Assembly (NCBI GenBank): GCA_964566545.1
Contig: CAZMIX010000004.1
Location: forward strand, 48,174-112,173
Length of the DNA: 64,000 bases
Source: JAEYFP01 sp964566545
GTDB taxonomy: Bacteria; Bacillota; Clostridia; Lachnospirales; Lachnospiraceae
Reading direction: 5' to 3'
Both the position numbers and the translations under genes were made by a program. Within the stretch, counting starts at the first letter, position 1. Each line of letters begins with the position of its first letter. Positions 9,133-16,513 of the stretch are shown here, one piece after another. The notes under the pieces were generated by a model that saw only the letters and a list, made by a program, of their open reading frames with translations, made no database searches and had not been told where the DNA came from.

Positions 9133-10152
9133 ATGGCAAGAATTTATTATCAGGAAGATTGTAACCTGTCTATGCTTGAGGGAAAGACAATCGCTGTCAT
9201 CGGATATGGCAGTCAGGGACACGCACATGCATTAAATGCAAAGGAGTCGGGCTGCAACGTCATTATTGGCTTATACGAAGGCTCAAAGTCATGGGATAAG
9301 GCAGTGCAGCAGGGATTTGAAGTATATACGGCAGCGGAGGCTGCAAAGAAGGCCGATGTCATTATGATCCTAATCAATGACGAGAAGCAGGCGGCGATGT
9401 ACAAGAGTGATATCGAACCAAATTTAGAAGAAGGTAATATGCTGATGTTTGCACACGGCTTTGCAATTCACTTTGGTCAGATCGTACCGCCTAAGAACGT
9501 TGATGTTACGATGATTGCTCCGAAAGGACCGGGACATACGGTAAGAAGCGAATATCAGGTGGGCAAAGGGGTTCCGTGTCTTGTAGCCGTTCATCAAGAT
9601 GCTTCGGGAAAGGCTCTTGACAAGGCTCTCGCTTATGCACTCGCAATCGGCGGCGCAAGAGCAGGGGTACTTGAGACGACCTTCCGTACAGAGACGGAAA
9701 CCGATTTATTCGGCGAACAAGCAGTGCTTTGCGGCGGCGTATGCGCTTTGATGCAGGCAGGCTATGAGACGCTTATAGAGGCTGGCTATGACGAAAGAAA
9801 TGCTTACTTTGAGTGTATTCATGAAATGAAGCTGATTGTAGACCTCATTTACCAGTCGGGCTTTGCGGGAATGAGATATTCCATTTCCAACACAGCTGAA
9901 TATGGTGATTATATCACGGGACCAAAGATCATCACGGAAGAGACTAAGAAGACGATGAAGAAGATCCTTAGCGATATTCAGGACGGCACCTTTGCAAAGG
10001 ATTTCCTTTTAGATATGTCACCAGCAGGCGGTCAGGCACATTTCCGTGCGATGAGAAATCTTTCCGCTGAGCATCCTTCGGAGAAGGTTGGTGCCGAAAT
10101 CCGCAAGCTCTATAGCTGGAACAATGAGAATGATAAGCTGATTAACAACTAA
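9133..10152 (+). CDS. ilvC: Ketol-acid reductoisomerase (class I)
   Basis: 339 residues, normal for class I. It isomerises and reduces acetolactate or acetohydroxybutyrate, the second step of branched-chain amino acid synthesis. The nucleotide-binding GYGSQGHA is at residues 24-31. The loop after the second strand, which normally reads the 2'-phosphate of NADPH, is LYEGSKSW at 47-54, with Tyr-Glu where Arg and a small or basic residue are common. The C-terminal knotted domain has the metal-binding acidic residues in ETDLFGEQ and the later ECIHE. AGGAGGAAAG precedes the ATG. It is the last gene of the block, with a terminator about 30 bases later. Confidence 0.96.
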   Translation: MARIYYQEDCNLSMLEGKTIAVIGYGSQGHAHALNAKESGCNVIIGLYEGSKSWDKAVQQGFEVYTAAEAAKKADVIMILINDEKQAAMYKSDIEPNLEEGNMLMFAHGFAIHFGQIVPPKNVDVTMIAPKGPGHTVRSEYQVGKGVPCLVAVHQDASGKALDKALAYALAIGGARAGVLETTFRTETETDLFGEQAVLCGGVCALMQAGYETLIEAGYDERNAYFECIHEMKLIVDLIYQSGFAGMRYSISNTAEYGDYITGPKIITEETKKTMKKILSDIQDGTFAKDFLLDMSPAGGQAHFRAMRNLSAEHPSEKVGAEIRKLYSWNNENDKLINN

Positions 10153-10180
10153 AGGACTGTTTGCTACAGATTCATAAAGA

Positions 10181-10220
10181 AAGGGTATCTGCATTTGCAG
10201 ATGCCCTTGAAATTTTATTT
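10181..10220 (+). terminator. Rho-independent terminator after ilvC
   Basis: Stem of 12-13 bp (10181-10193 with 10196-10208, one G-T pair) with a very short loop, followed by the T-rich stretch AAATTTTATTT. The end of the T tract merges with the -35 box of the next promoter. Confidence 0.8.
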
Positions 10221-10247
10221 GACATGGAAGGCTATTTATGCTATTAT
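10219..10247 (+). promoter_or_regulatory. Promoter of rplU-prp-rpmA
   Basis: TTGACA at 10219-10224, 17 bases, TATTAT at 10242-10247. Near-consensus; transcription is predicted to start around 10254, leaving an 87-base leader before rplU. Confidence 0.75.
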
Positions 10248-10251
10248 ACAT

Positions 10252-10338
10252 GGGTATGCCGCATAGCGGGGTAATAAGTGTACCCTTTTTTTCGAGAGGA
10301 TACCACCGAAGCTAGCGAGTAAAACGATAGGAGGTACC
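10252..10338 (+). ncRNA. Ribosomal protein L21 leader (probable), with attenuator-like hairpin
   Basis: The leader between the promoter and rplU matches the position and general character of the Firmicutes L21 leader, an autoregulatory mRNA structure. GGGTA at 10252-10256 can pair with TACCC at 10281-10285, enclosing CCGC/GCGG, and seven Ts follow directly, as in an intrinsic terminator. A second TACCC at 10335-10339 touches the AGGAGG binding site at 10330-10335 and could pair with the same GGGTA, so alternative folds are possible. The family identity is from context and partial recollection of the consensus; covariance-model scoring was not possible. Confidence 0.6.
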
Positions 10339-10340
10339 CT

Positions 10341-10646
10341 ATGTACGCAATTATTGCAACAGGCGGAAAGCAGTATAAGGTTTCTGAAGGCGATGTGCTT
10401 AAAGTTGAAAAGCTTGGTGTAGAAGCCGGAGATACTGTGACATTTGATCAAGTTCTTGCTGTTAGTGATAAGAAGCTTTTAGTAGGCGAGGAAGTTGCAA
10501 ACGCAACGGTTACGGCTACGGTTGTAGACAATGGAAGAGGCAAAAAGGTCATTGTATACAGATATAAGAGAAAAAGCGGCTATCATAAGAAGAATGGTCA
10601 TAGACAAGCATACACACAAATTAAAATTGAAAAAATCAATGCTTAA
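10341..10646 (+). CDS. rplU: 50S ribosomal protein L21
   Basis: 101 residues, standard length. It begins MYAIIATGGKQYKVSEGD and ends with the rRNA-binding basic stretch YKRKSGYHKKNGHRQ, both family signatures. L21 binds 23S rRNA early in large-subunit assembly. It is the first gene of the rplU-prp-rpmA operon, preceded by AGGAGG and a structured leader. Confidence 0.98.
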   Translation: MYAIIATGGKQYKVSEGDVLKVEKLGVEAGDTVTFDQVLAVSDKKLLVGEEVANATVTATVVDNGRGKKVIVYRYKRKSGYHKKNGHRQAYTQIKIEKINA

Positions 10647-10667
10647 TAAGTGCGTTAGGTGATTCAC

Positions 10668-10988
10668 ATGATCATAGCGAAAGTTCTGAAAAAGCAGGAT
10701 GGCAGTTATCATTCGTTTTCTTGTCTGGGACATGCGGGCTTTTCGGTCAAAGGAAAGGACATTGTATGTGCGGCGGTTTCCGTACTTGTAATTAATACGG
10801 TAAACGCAATTGATCAGTTTACGGATGAGGAATTGGAATGCGGTACGGAGGATGCGATTGAATGGAAGTTTTTATCATCCCCCGGTGAAAAGGCAGTCCT
10901 TCTGATGGATGCGATGCTTTTAGGACTAAAAGAAATTCAAAACGAGTATGGAAAACGATATTTGAGACTTATTTTCGAGGAGGTGTAA
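10668..10988 (+). CDS. prp: Ribosomal-processing cysteine protease Prp
   Basis: 106 residues. The conserved GHAGF...GKDIVCAAVS carries the His and Cys of the catalytic pair. Prp removes the N-terminal extension of L27 in Firmicutes. It lies between rplU and rpmA, the usual place, and the extended L27 substrate is encoded next (MLKLNLQFF before AHKK). A GTG at 10659 would add three residues, but AGGTGA overlaps it and sits at the right distance from the ATG at 10668, so the latter was chosen. Confidence 0.95.
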   Translation: MIIAKVLKKQDGSYHSFSCLGHAGFSVKGKDIVCAAVSVLVINTVNAIDQFTDEELECGTEDAIEWKFLSSPGEKAVLLMDAMLLGLKEIQNEYGKRYLRLIFEEV

Positions 10989-10991
10989 ACC

Positions 10992-11276
10992 ATGTTAAAA
11001 TTGAACCTTCAATTTTTTGCTCATAAAAAGGGTGTTGGTTCTACAAAGAACGGCAGAGATTCGGAGTCTAAGAGACTCGGCGCCAAAAGAGCTGACGGAC
11101 AATTCGTAAAAGCCGGTAATATTCTTTATAGACAACGCGGAACAAAGATTCACCCGGGAGTGAATGTGGGACGCGGAGGAGATGATACATTATTTGCATT
11201 AGTAGATGGTGTGGTCAGATTCGAAAGAAAAGGAAGAGATAAAAAGCAGGCTTCCGTATATCCGGTAGAACGGTAA
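10992..11276 (+). CDS. rpmA: 50S ribosomal protein L27 with cleavable N-terminal extension
   Basis: 94 residues. The nine-residue leader MLKLNLQFF precedes the mature start AHKKGVGSTKNGRDS. In Firmicutes this leader is removed by Prp, because the mature N-terminus must reach into the peptidyl-transferase centre. The rest (GAKRADGQFVKAGNIL, HPGVNVGRGGDDTLFA) is highly conserved. Its binding site AGGAGGTG overlaps the end of prp, consistent with coupled expression. A strong terminator follows. Confidence 0.98.
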   Translation: MLKLNLQFFAHKKGVGSTKNGRDSESKRLGAKRADGQFVKAGNILYRQRGTKIHPGVNVGRGGDDTLFALVDGVVRFERKGRDKKQASVYPVER

Positions 11277-11284
11277 AAAGTGCG

Positions 11285-11321
11285 CAGGGTTTTAAACTTC
11301 ATTGTTTAAAACCCTGTTTTT
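11285..11321 (+). terminator. Terminator after rpmA
   Basis: Perfect 13 bp inverted repeat (11285-11297 with 11304-11316), loop TTCATT, then TTTTT. Separates the ribosomal protein operon from obg. Confidence 0.92.
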
Positions 11322-11373
11322 CAAACAATAGAAAATTTTTTCTGCGGAAATTAAGATAGGCAAGGAGAACAGG

Positions 11374-12660
11374 ATGTTTGCAGACAGAGCAAAAATATAT
11401 GTAAGAAGCGGTCATGGCGGCGATGGACACGTTTCCTTCAGGCGGGAAAAATATGTGCCAAACGGAGGTCCTGACGGCGGCGACGGCGGAAAGGGCGGCA
11501 ATGTTATTTTTGAAGTGGATGAAGGGCTGAATACGCTGACCGATTTCAGACATGTTCGAAAGTATTGCGCGCAGGACGGCGAAAAGGGCGGCAAAAAAAA
11601 CTGCCGCGGAAAAAACGGGTCTGATATAATTATCAAGGTGCCCGCCGGTACGGTGCTTAAGGATGCAGAAAGCGGCAAGATCATTACAGATATGTCCGGC
11701 GATAACAGACGTATTATTCTGTTAAAGGGGGGCAGAGGCGGCAACGGAAATCAGCATTATGCAACCTCATCGATGCAGGCACCCAAATACGCCCAACCGG
11801 GACAGCAAAGTCAGGAATTGAATATCGCAATGGAATTAAAGGTTATTGCGGATGTTGGATTGATTGGGTTTCCCAATGTCGGGAAATCCACCTTTTTGAC
11901 AAAGGTATCGAATGCCCGTCCTAAAATAGCAGACTATCATTTTACGACATTAAACCCCCATCTTGGAGTTGTGGATCTGGAGGATGCTAAGGGATTTGTC
12001 GTTGCCGATATTCCGGGATTGATTGAAGGCGCTTCGGAAGGTATCGGGCTGGGACACGATTTTTTGAGACATATTGAACGTACAAAAGCAATGATTCATG
12101 TTGTGGACGCTGCTTCGATAGAGGGGCGCGATCCGGTTGCGGATGTTTATGCAATTAATAAAGAATTGAAAAATTATAATGAGGATTTAGCAAAGCGCCC
12201 ACAGGTAATCGCCGCCAATAAAACGGACGCGGTCTCTTCTGATGCCGAAGATCCTGTCGAAAAGCTAAGACAGGAATTTGAACCGCAGGGCATTAAAGTA
12301 TTTCCGATCTCTGCTGTCAGCGGATCGGGCATAAGAGAATTACTTTATTATATGAGTGTGCTGCTTTCTACGCTGGATGAAAAGCCGATTATATTTGAAC
12401 AGGAATACTTTATTACCGGTCAGGATGATGCAAGTGCACCCTATACAGTCGAATATGATGCCAAAAATAAAGTATATGTCATCGAAGGACCGCGAATTGA
12501 AAAGATGCTTGGCTATACAAATCTGGATTCGGAAAAAGGCTTTACGTTCTTCCAGAATTTCATGAAAAGCAACGGTATTTTAAATGAATTGGTTGCCCTT
12601 GGCATTCAAGAAGGCGACATCGTAAAAATTTATGGGCATGAGTTTAATTATTACCGTTAA
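11374..12660 (+). CDS. obg: Obg/CgtA GTPase, 50S assembly and stress factor
   Basis: 428 residues with the full three-part architecture. The glycine-rich Obg fold spans about 1-158 (many GGDGG and GGKGG turns). The GTPase domain has G1 GFPNVGKST, G3 DIPGLIEGA and G4 NKTD. A C-terminal OCT domain of about 80 residues (YTVEYDAKNKVYVIEGPRIE onward) is typical of Gram-positive Obg. It acts in late large-subunit maturation and links to stringent and sporulation signalling. The position after rplU-rpmA is the classic one. Confidence 0.97.
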   Translation: MFADRAKIYVRSGHGGDGHVSFRREKYVPNGGPDGGDGGKGGNVIFEVDEGLNTLTDFRHVRKYCAQDGEKGGKKNCRGKNGSDIIIKVPAGTVLKDAESGKIITDMSGDNRRIILLKGGRGGNGNQHYATSSMQAPKYAQPGQQSQELNIAMELKVIADVGLIGFPNVGKSTFLTKVSNARPKIADYHFTTLNPHLGVVDLEDAKGFVVADIPGLIEGASEGIGLGHDFLRHIERTKAMIHVVDAASIEGRDPVADVYAINKELKNYNEDLAKRPQVIAANKTDAVSSDAEDPVEKLRQEFEPQGIKVFPISAVSGSGIRELLYYMSVLLSTLDEKPIIFEQEYFITGQDDASAPYTVEYDAKNKVYVIEGPRIEKMLGYTNLDSEKGFTFFQNFMKSNGILNELVALGIQEGDIVKIYGHEFNYYR

Positions 12661-12721
12661 AATATCCGATGTTATTTGACGTCGCTCAAAGACTAATGCC
12701 GCAGCATGAGAAAGGACAACT

Positions 12722-13012
12722 ATGACAAGTAAACAAAGAGCATATTTAAAAGGACTTGCAAGCACGATGGAAGTGATCGTCCATGTTGGCAAATTAAGCA
12801 TCACACCGGAACTCGTCGGTTCCGTACAGGAGGCTCTTGAGGCCAGGGAACTGGTTAAAATAAGTGTTTTGAAAAACTGTACCGATGACCCAAAGGAAAT
12901 TGCACAGATTATTTCGGAACGCACCCGCTCTCAAATCGTTCATGTAATTGGAAAAAAGATCGTGTTATATAAAGAATCCAAAAAACCAAAGATTAAGATT
13001 CCGCTCGCATGA
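12722..13012 (+). CDS. yhbY: YhbY-family CRM-domain RNA-binding protein
   Basis: 96 residues comprising a single CRM domain: MTSKQRAYLKGLAS, then HVGKLSITPELV (the GxxG loop lies in this segment) and the LVKISVLKNC strand. Bacterial YhbY proteins associate with pre-50S particles. AAAGGA lies just before the ATG. It sits between obg and nadD, a neighbourhood widely kept in Firmicutes, and probably assists ribosome assembly. Confidence 0.9.
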   Translation: MTSKQRAYLKGLASTMEVIVHVGKLSITPELVGSVQEALEARELVKISVLKNCTDDPKEIAQIISERTRSQIVHVIGKKIVLYKESKKPKIKIPLA

Positions 13013-13057
13013 CATTTGATTTATGAGAGCTATGGCAGAGAAGGAGAGACAGACAGC

Positions 13058-13666
13058 ATGAAGAAAAAAGTGGGGATTCTCGGCGGAACTTTTAATCCCA
13101 TTCATATCGGGCATCTGATTTTGGCGGAAAGCGCCTATGATTCTCTGCAGTTGGAAAAGGTTTTGATCATGCCAAGCGGAATTTCCTATCTTAAGGATCC
13201 CGCGGAAATTCTTCCGGCAAAGCAGCGCATCCAAATGGTGCAGCTTGCGATTGGAAACAATAAGCATTTTGAACTGTCCACCTTTGAGACGGACAAGCCC
13301 GGGAATAGCTATACTCATGAAACTTTGACAAAGCTTCATGAAGAAAATCCAAATTGTGAATATTATTTTATCATCGGCGCGGATTCCCTGTTCAATATTG
13401 AACAGTGGATGGAGCCGAAAATAATTTTTGATCATTGTGTATTAGTTGCGGCTCCAAGGTATCATATGGCCGACGAAGCTCTATTTGAACAGAAAAAACG
13501 GCTCGAAAGGCTTTACAATGCTCGTGTACATTTGCTGAATACACCCAATATTGATATTTCTTCCAACATGATACGAGCGAGAATTGCCGAGAAAAAAACA
13601 ATTTGTTATTATGTCCCGAAAGATGTTGAAACGTACATTTATAAAAAGAAGCTATATAGAAAATAA
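13058..13666 (+). CDS. nadD: Nicotinate-nucleotide adenylyltransferase
   Basis: 202 residues. It transfers AMP to nicotinate mononucleotide in NAD synthesis. The nucleotidyltransferase motif GGTFNPIHIGHL is at the N-terminus and the C-terminal SSNMIRARI corresponds to the SxTxxR signature. An in-frame upstream TTG at 13016 would add 14 residues, but AAGGAGAG precedes the ATG at 13058 and the protein then starts MKKKVGILGG like its homologues. Followed after 14 bases by yqeK, as in Bacillus. Confidence 0.94.
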   Translation: MKKKVGILGGTFNPIHIGHLILAESAYDSLQLEKVLIMPSGISYLKDPAEILPAKQRIQMVQLAIGNNKHFELSTFETDKPGNSYTHETLTKLHEENPNCEYYFIIGADSLFNIEQWMEPKIIFDHCVLVAAPRYHMADEALFEQKKRLERLYNARVHLLNTPNIDISSNMIRARIAEKKTICYYVPKDVETYIYKKKLYRK

Positions 13667-13680
13667 AGGATAAGCAGGAT

Positions 13681-14304
13681 ATGGTAAACTTTTCAACAAA
13701 TAAAACGAATGATATTCAGAAGCTTCTCCGGAAAGTAAAACGCAAGCTTGACCAAAAAAGATATTTGCACACGCTTGGCGTTTCTTATACGGCAGCAGCA
13801 CTTGCAATGCGTTATGATGCCGACATCAAAAAGGCTCAAATTGCCGGCACATTACATGATTGCGCAAAATATATGGATGGACGGGAAATGTTGGAGCTTT
13901 GTGAGAAGTATCATATCAGCATTACTGAGGTGGAGAGAAGTAATCCGTTTCTATTACATGCAAAGCTCGGCGGCTTTTTTGCTATGAAAAAATATCATGT
14001 AAATGACAAGGAAATCATTGGTTCCATTATCAATCATACGACTGGTCATCCAAATATGACACTGCTTGAAAAAATCATTTTTGTTGCCGATTATATTGAG
14101 CCAAACCGCTATAAGGCGCCTAATCTGAAAGAAATCCGGAAGCAGGCATTTATAGACCTTGATCTGGCTCTTGTGAACATATTAAAAGATACGCTTGACT
14201 ATCTGATTTCTATTCATGTGGAGATCGACGATATGACACAGAAAACTTATGATTACTATAAACGTATTCTTAATGAAAAGGAGGAAAATGGAATTCATGG
14301 ATAA
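13681..14304 (+). CDS. yqeK: HD-domain symmetrical Ap4A hydrolase YqeK
   Basis: 207 residues. It has the HD-superfamily metal ligands: an early His (RYLHTLGVSY), HDCAKYM, HAKLGG, NHTTGHPNM and the late VADYIEPNR. YqeK proteins split diadenosine tetraphosphate symmetrically to ADP. The context nadD-yqeK-rsfS is the standard Firmicutes order. The gene end overlaps the start of rsfS by a few bases, indicating coupling. Assignment is by motif and synteny. Confidence 0.92.
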   Translation: MVNFSTNKTNDIQKLLRKVKRKLDQKRYLHTLGVSYTAAALAMRYDADIKKAQIAGTLHDCAKYMDGREMLELCEKYHISITEVERSNPFLLHAKLGGFFAMKKYHVNDKEIIGSIINHTTGHPNMTLLEKIIFVADYIEPNRYKAPNLKEIRKQAFIDLDLALVNILKDTLDYLISIHVEIDDMTQKTYDYYKRILNEKEENGIHG

Positions 14305-14653
14305 CTCGAAAAAAATGGCAAAAATAGCAATTGCCGCATTAAACGATAAAAAAGCAGAGGATATCAAAGTGATTGATATTAGCAAGGTAAGTGTCATGGC
14401 AGATTATTTTATTATCGCTTCCGGCTCTAACCGAAATCAGATTCAGGCACTTATAGATAATGTGCAGGAAAAGCTGCACAAGGAAGGCTATACTCCAAAG
14501 CAAATTGAGGGCTATGAGACGGCAAATTGGATTTTAATGGATTATCGCGATATCATCGTCCACGTATTCGAAAATGAAAACCGTTTATTTTATGATCTCG
14601 AACGAATTTGGAGAGACGGCATTTTGATGGGCGAAGCTGAGTTTGAGGAATAG
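14297..14653 (+). CDS. rsfS: Ribosomal silencing factor RsfS
   Basis: About 118 residues, of the Iojap family. It carries KAEDIKVIDISKVSVMADYFIIASG, then NQIQALID and the C-terminal DIIVHVF...YDLERIW. RsfS binds L14 and blocks subunit joining when nutrients are low. AAGGAGG ends at 14284; the ATG at 14288 is too close (3 bases) and the ATG at 14297 somewhat far (12), so the exact start is uncertain. Last gene of the obg-yhbY-nadD-yqeK-rsfS run. Confidence 0.94.
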   Translation: MDNSKKMAKIAIAALNDKKAEDIKVIDISKVSVMADYFIIASGSNRNQIQALIDNVQEKLHKEGYTPKQIEGYETANWILMDYRDIIVHVFENENRLFYDLERIWRDGILMGEAEFEE

Positions 14654-14697
14654 TATGCTTTCTTAATATATAGAGAGCGATCATTAGTAATTATTCA

Positions 14698-14747
14698 AAA
14701 ATCAGCCTGTATTAACTTCGATGAAGGAAGGTATGCAGGCTGATTTT
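14698..14747. terminator. Bidirectional terminator between rsfS and lexA
   Basis: AAAATCAGCCTG (14698-14709) pairs perfectly with CAGGCTGATTTT (14736-14747); the stem can extend inward by TAT/ATG pairs. A-rich on one side and T-rich on the other, it can serve both convergent genes. Confidence 0.75.
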
Positions 14748-14804
14748 CTGCATTTTATTTATCATTAATTCAATATGCAAACTTATTGCTGATTCAGCAT
14801 GTTT

Positions 14805-15422
14805 CTAACTCATAAGTCGAAAAACTCCAAAAACTTTGCCTAAAATATCTACCTGATTAACAATGATCGGATCCATTGCATCATTTTCAGGCTGTAGGCG
14901 GTAATGCCCATTTTCCTTATAATAAGTCTTAACCGTTGCCGAATCATCAACAAGTGCAACGACCAAATCTCCGTTACGGGCTGTGTTACATTGCTCTACA
15001 AAAATCTGATCCCCATCAAAAATGCCAGCATTGATCATGCTTTCTCCCCTAACTTTTAAAATAAAAGCTTCACCGCTGGGTGCAAATTCAACAGGGATAG
15101 GGAAGTAGCCCTCTATATTTTCCTGCGCAAGAATCGGCATTCCTGCGGCAACGGTACCAATAATCGGAATACTCGTCATTTCATGACGAACCATTTGGAA
15201 GCTTTCATCAATAATCTCAATTGCACGGGGCTTGGTCGGATCTCGTCGGATATAACCGTTTTTCTCAAGTGTTTCTAAATGAGAGTGAACGGAAGAGGTA
15301 GACTTTAAATGAACTGCTTCACAAATGTCCCTGACTGCCGGCGGATATCCCCTCTTTAATATTTCCTCCTTGATGTACTCAAGAATTTCCTGCTGTTTTG
15401 GTGTGATTTTTCCATAACTCAT
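14805..15422 (-). CDS. lexA: LexA repressor
   Basis: 205 residues. The N-terminal winged-helix domain (MSYGKITPKQQEILEYIKE to about 70) reads the operator. The C-terminal S24 self-cleavage domain has the scissile Ala93-Gly94 bond in VAAGMP, the catalytic Ser128 in VRGESM and Lys165 in SATVKTY. It represses the SOS regulon and is cleaved when RecA is active. It faces a yneA-like gene across a 270-base control region with several matches to the Firmicutes LexA box, one of them inside its own promoter spacer. AAGGAGG precedes the start. Confidence 0.97.
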   Translation of the reverse strand: MSYGKITPKQQEILEYIKEEILKRGYPPAVRDICEAVHLKSTSSVHSHLETLEKNGYIRRDPTKPRAIEIIDESFQMVRHEMTSIPIIGTVAAGMPILAQENIEGYFPIPVEFAPSGEAFILKVRGESMINAGIFDGDQIFVEQCNTARNGDLVVALVDDSATVKTYYKENGHYRLQPENDAMDPIIVNQVDILGKVFGVFRLMS

Positions 15423-15517
15423 ATGGTATCCTCCTTGTAAAATGATGCTTTCTATTGAAAATTATTCGCTGCAAAAGTATTTTTCTGAAATATAGATTGG
15501 TAAATTTGATTTATATT

Positions 15518-15546
15518 AGTATAACACGTATGTTCGGGAAAAGCAA
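15518..15546 (-). promoter_or_regulatory. lexA promoter with LexA-box-like site in the spacer
   Basis: On the minus strand TTGCTT (15546-15541), 17 bases, TATACT (15523-15518). The spacer region holds CGAACATACGTGTT (15536-15523), an imperfect match to the CGAAC-N4-GTTYG box: perfect left half, weak right half. Another weak site, CAAACATATATTCC (15544-15557), overlaps the -35 box. Confidence 0.6.
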
Positions 15547-15579
15547 ACATATATTCCAAATATTTGTTCGAAAAAAGTG

Positions 15580-15608
15580 TTGACAATAGAATGTATGTTC
15601 TGTATAAT
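15580..15608 (+). promoter_or_regulatory. Consensus promoter of the yneA-like gene
   Basis: TTGACA at 15580-15585, exactly 17 bases, TATAAT at 15603-15608: a perfect sigma-A consensus. A gene driven this strongly would need tight repression, which fits the LexA boxes that occupy the spacer and the start region. Confidence 0.88.
15588..15601. promoter_or_regulatory. LexA box 1 (in promoter spacer)
   Basis: AGAATGTATGTTCT lies wholly between the -35 and -10 boxes of the yneA-like promoter. It matches the Bacillus-type GAAC-N4-GTTC operator at all but one core position. Confidence 0.75.
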
Positions 15609-15618
15609 GCAAATAAAT

Positions 15619-15632
15619 AGAACGAATGTTCG
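15619..15632. promoter_or_regulatory. LexA box 2 (at transcription start)
   Basis: AGAACGAATGTTCG has perfect GAAC and GTTC halves with four bases between, just downstream of the expected transcription start of the yneA-like gene. Best operator match in the region. Confidence 0.85.
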
Positions 15633-15645
15633 CAACGAATGTTCG
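15632..15645. promoter_or_regulatory. LexA box 3
   Basis: GCAACGAATGTTCG abuts box 2, sharing one base, and repeats its CGAATGTTCG part with a 13-base period. The arrangement suggests tandem LexA dimers on the early transcribed region. Confidence 0.6.
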
Positions 15646-15690
15646 AATCGAACTACAGGAAAATCAGGATTTTTACGGGGGAACAGAAAA

Positions 15691-16089
15691 ATGGAAGGCT
15701 ATTATATGGAAAGGGCAGAAGCAAGGAAAATACAGAGATTACAAAGAGAAAAGCAGGTAAAGAGACAGCGGCGCCTTATTTTTGCCTTACTGTTTGCTAT
15801 TGTACTGACAATTGCTGTACTATCTATTACACACTTTGCCTATGCCAGTGCCGATTCGGACACAGTTTCCCGCATAAAGTATTATAAAAGTATTATGATT
15901 TATAGTGGAGATACACTGGAATCTATTACTTCCCGGTATATGACCACAGAATATAAATCATCGGAGCAATATATCTATGAAATTTCCTGTATGAATCATC
16001 TTTCAGACGATTCGGTTTTGATTGCCGGCAATTATCTGATGATTCCATATTATGCAGACAGAACTTCTATAGAAATTGCTGCAAATTAA
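15691..16089 (+). CDS. yneA: YneA-like SOS cell-division suppressor with LysM-type domain
   Basis: 132 residues: a basic cytoplasmic start (many Arg and Lys up to about 35), one membrane span of about 22 hydrophobic residues, then an extracytoplasmic domain (YSGDTLESITSRYMT to IAGNYLMIPYY) with the strand-helix pattern of LysM. In Bacillus and Listeria the divergent lexA neighbour is YneA, a short membrane-LysM protein that delays septation during SOS. Gene order, size, topology and LexA-controlled promoter all agree. GGGGGA lies nine bases before the ATG at 15691; a second ATG at 15706 is possible. Sequence similarity itself is modest, so the name rests mainly on context. Confidence 0.82.
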   Translation: MEGYYMERAEARKIQRLQREKQVKRQRRLIFALLFAIVLTIAVLSITHFAYASADSDTVSRIKYYKSIMIYSGDTLESITSRYMTTEYKSSEQYIYEISCMNHLSDDSVLIAGNYLMIPYYADRTSIEIAAN

Positions 16090-16103
16090 CAAGGTGGACG
16101 CAT

Positions 16104-16472
16104 ATGAAAGATGAAATCGTATTAGGTAATGTTATGGTCGATTGTGACGATGAAAAGAGGCTGCAGAAGTTTTACAGTGAATTGCTGGGATGGGAAATAT
16201 GTGAGCTATATAACAGACCTGCGGTGCGCAGCTCCTCCGGTATTGTATTTCTGTTTATAGAAGAGCCTAATTATATTCGCCCTGTATGGCCGGAGGTGAA
16301 AGGACAACAGCAAAAACAAATGCATTTTGATTTTCAAGTAAAAGATGTTTGGGAAATGGTTAAAAAAGCCGAATCACTGGGGGCTGTCAAAACAGAAGCA
16401 CAATATGGAGAAGGTGGCTTTATTACAATGCTTGATCCTTCCGGGCATCCATTTTGTTTATGCAGGAGTTAA
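16104..16472 (+). CDS. VOC (glyoxalase/bleomycin resistance-like) superfamily protein
   Basis: 122 residues with the paired beta-alpha-beta-beta-beta modules of the VOC superfamily. The N-terminal module reads NVMVDCDDEKRLQKFYSELLGWE and the C-terminal one AKSLGAVK-like with FITMLDPSGHPFCL. It was probably acquired as a small enzyme or binding protein; substrate unknown. AAGGTGG precedes the ATG, and it starts 14 bases after the yneA-like gene. It may therefore share the SOS promoter, though its sequence gives no reason for DNA-damage control. Confidence 0.83.
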   Translation: MKDEIVLGNVMVDCDDEKRLQKFYSELLGWEICELYNRPAVRSSSGIVFLFIEEPNYIRPVWPEVKGQQQKQMHFDFQVKDVWEMVKKAESLGAVKTEAQYGEGGFITMLDPSGHPFCLCRS

Positions 16473-16513
16473 CTCTATTTTTTTTACTTACTCTTTATTT
16501 TAGATTTAAACTA

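Noticed and set aside
12965..13435. A 156-codon minus-strand frame opposite nadD
   Set aside because: Shadow of nadD and the yhbY end.
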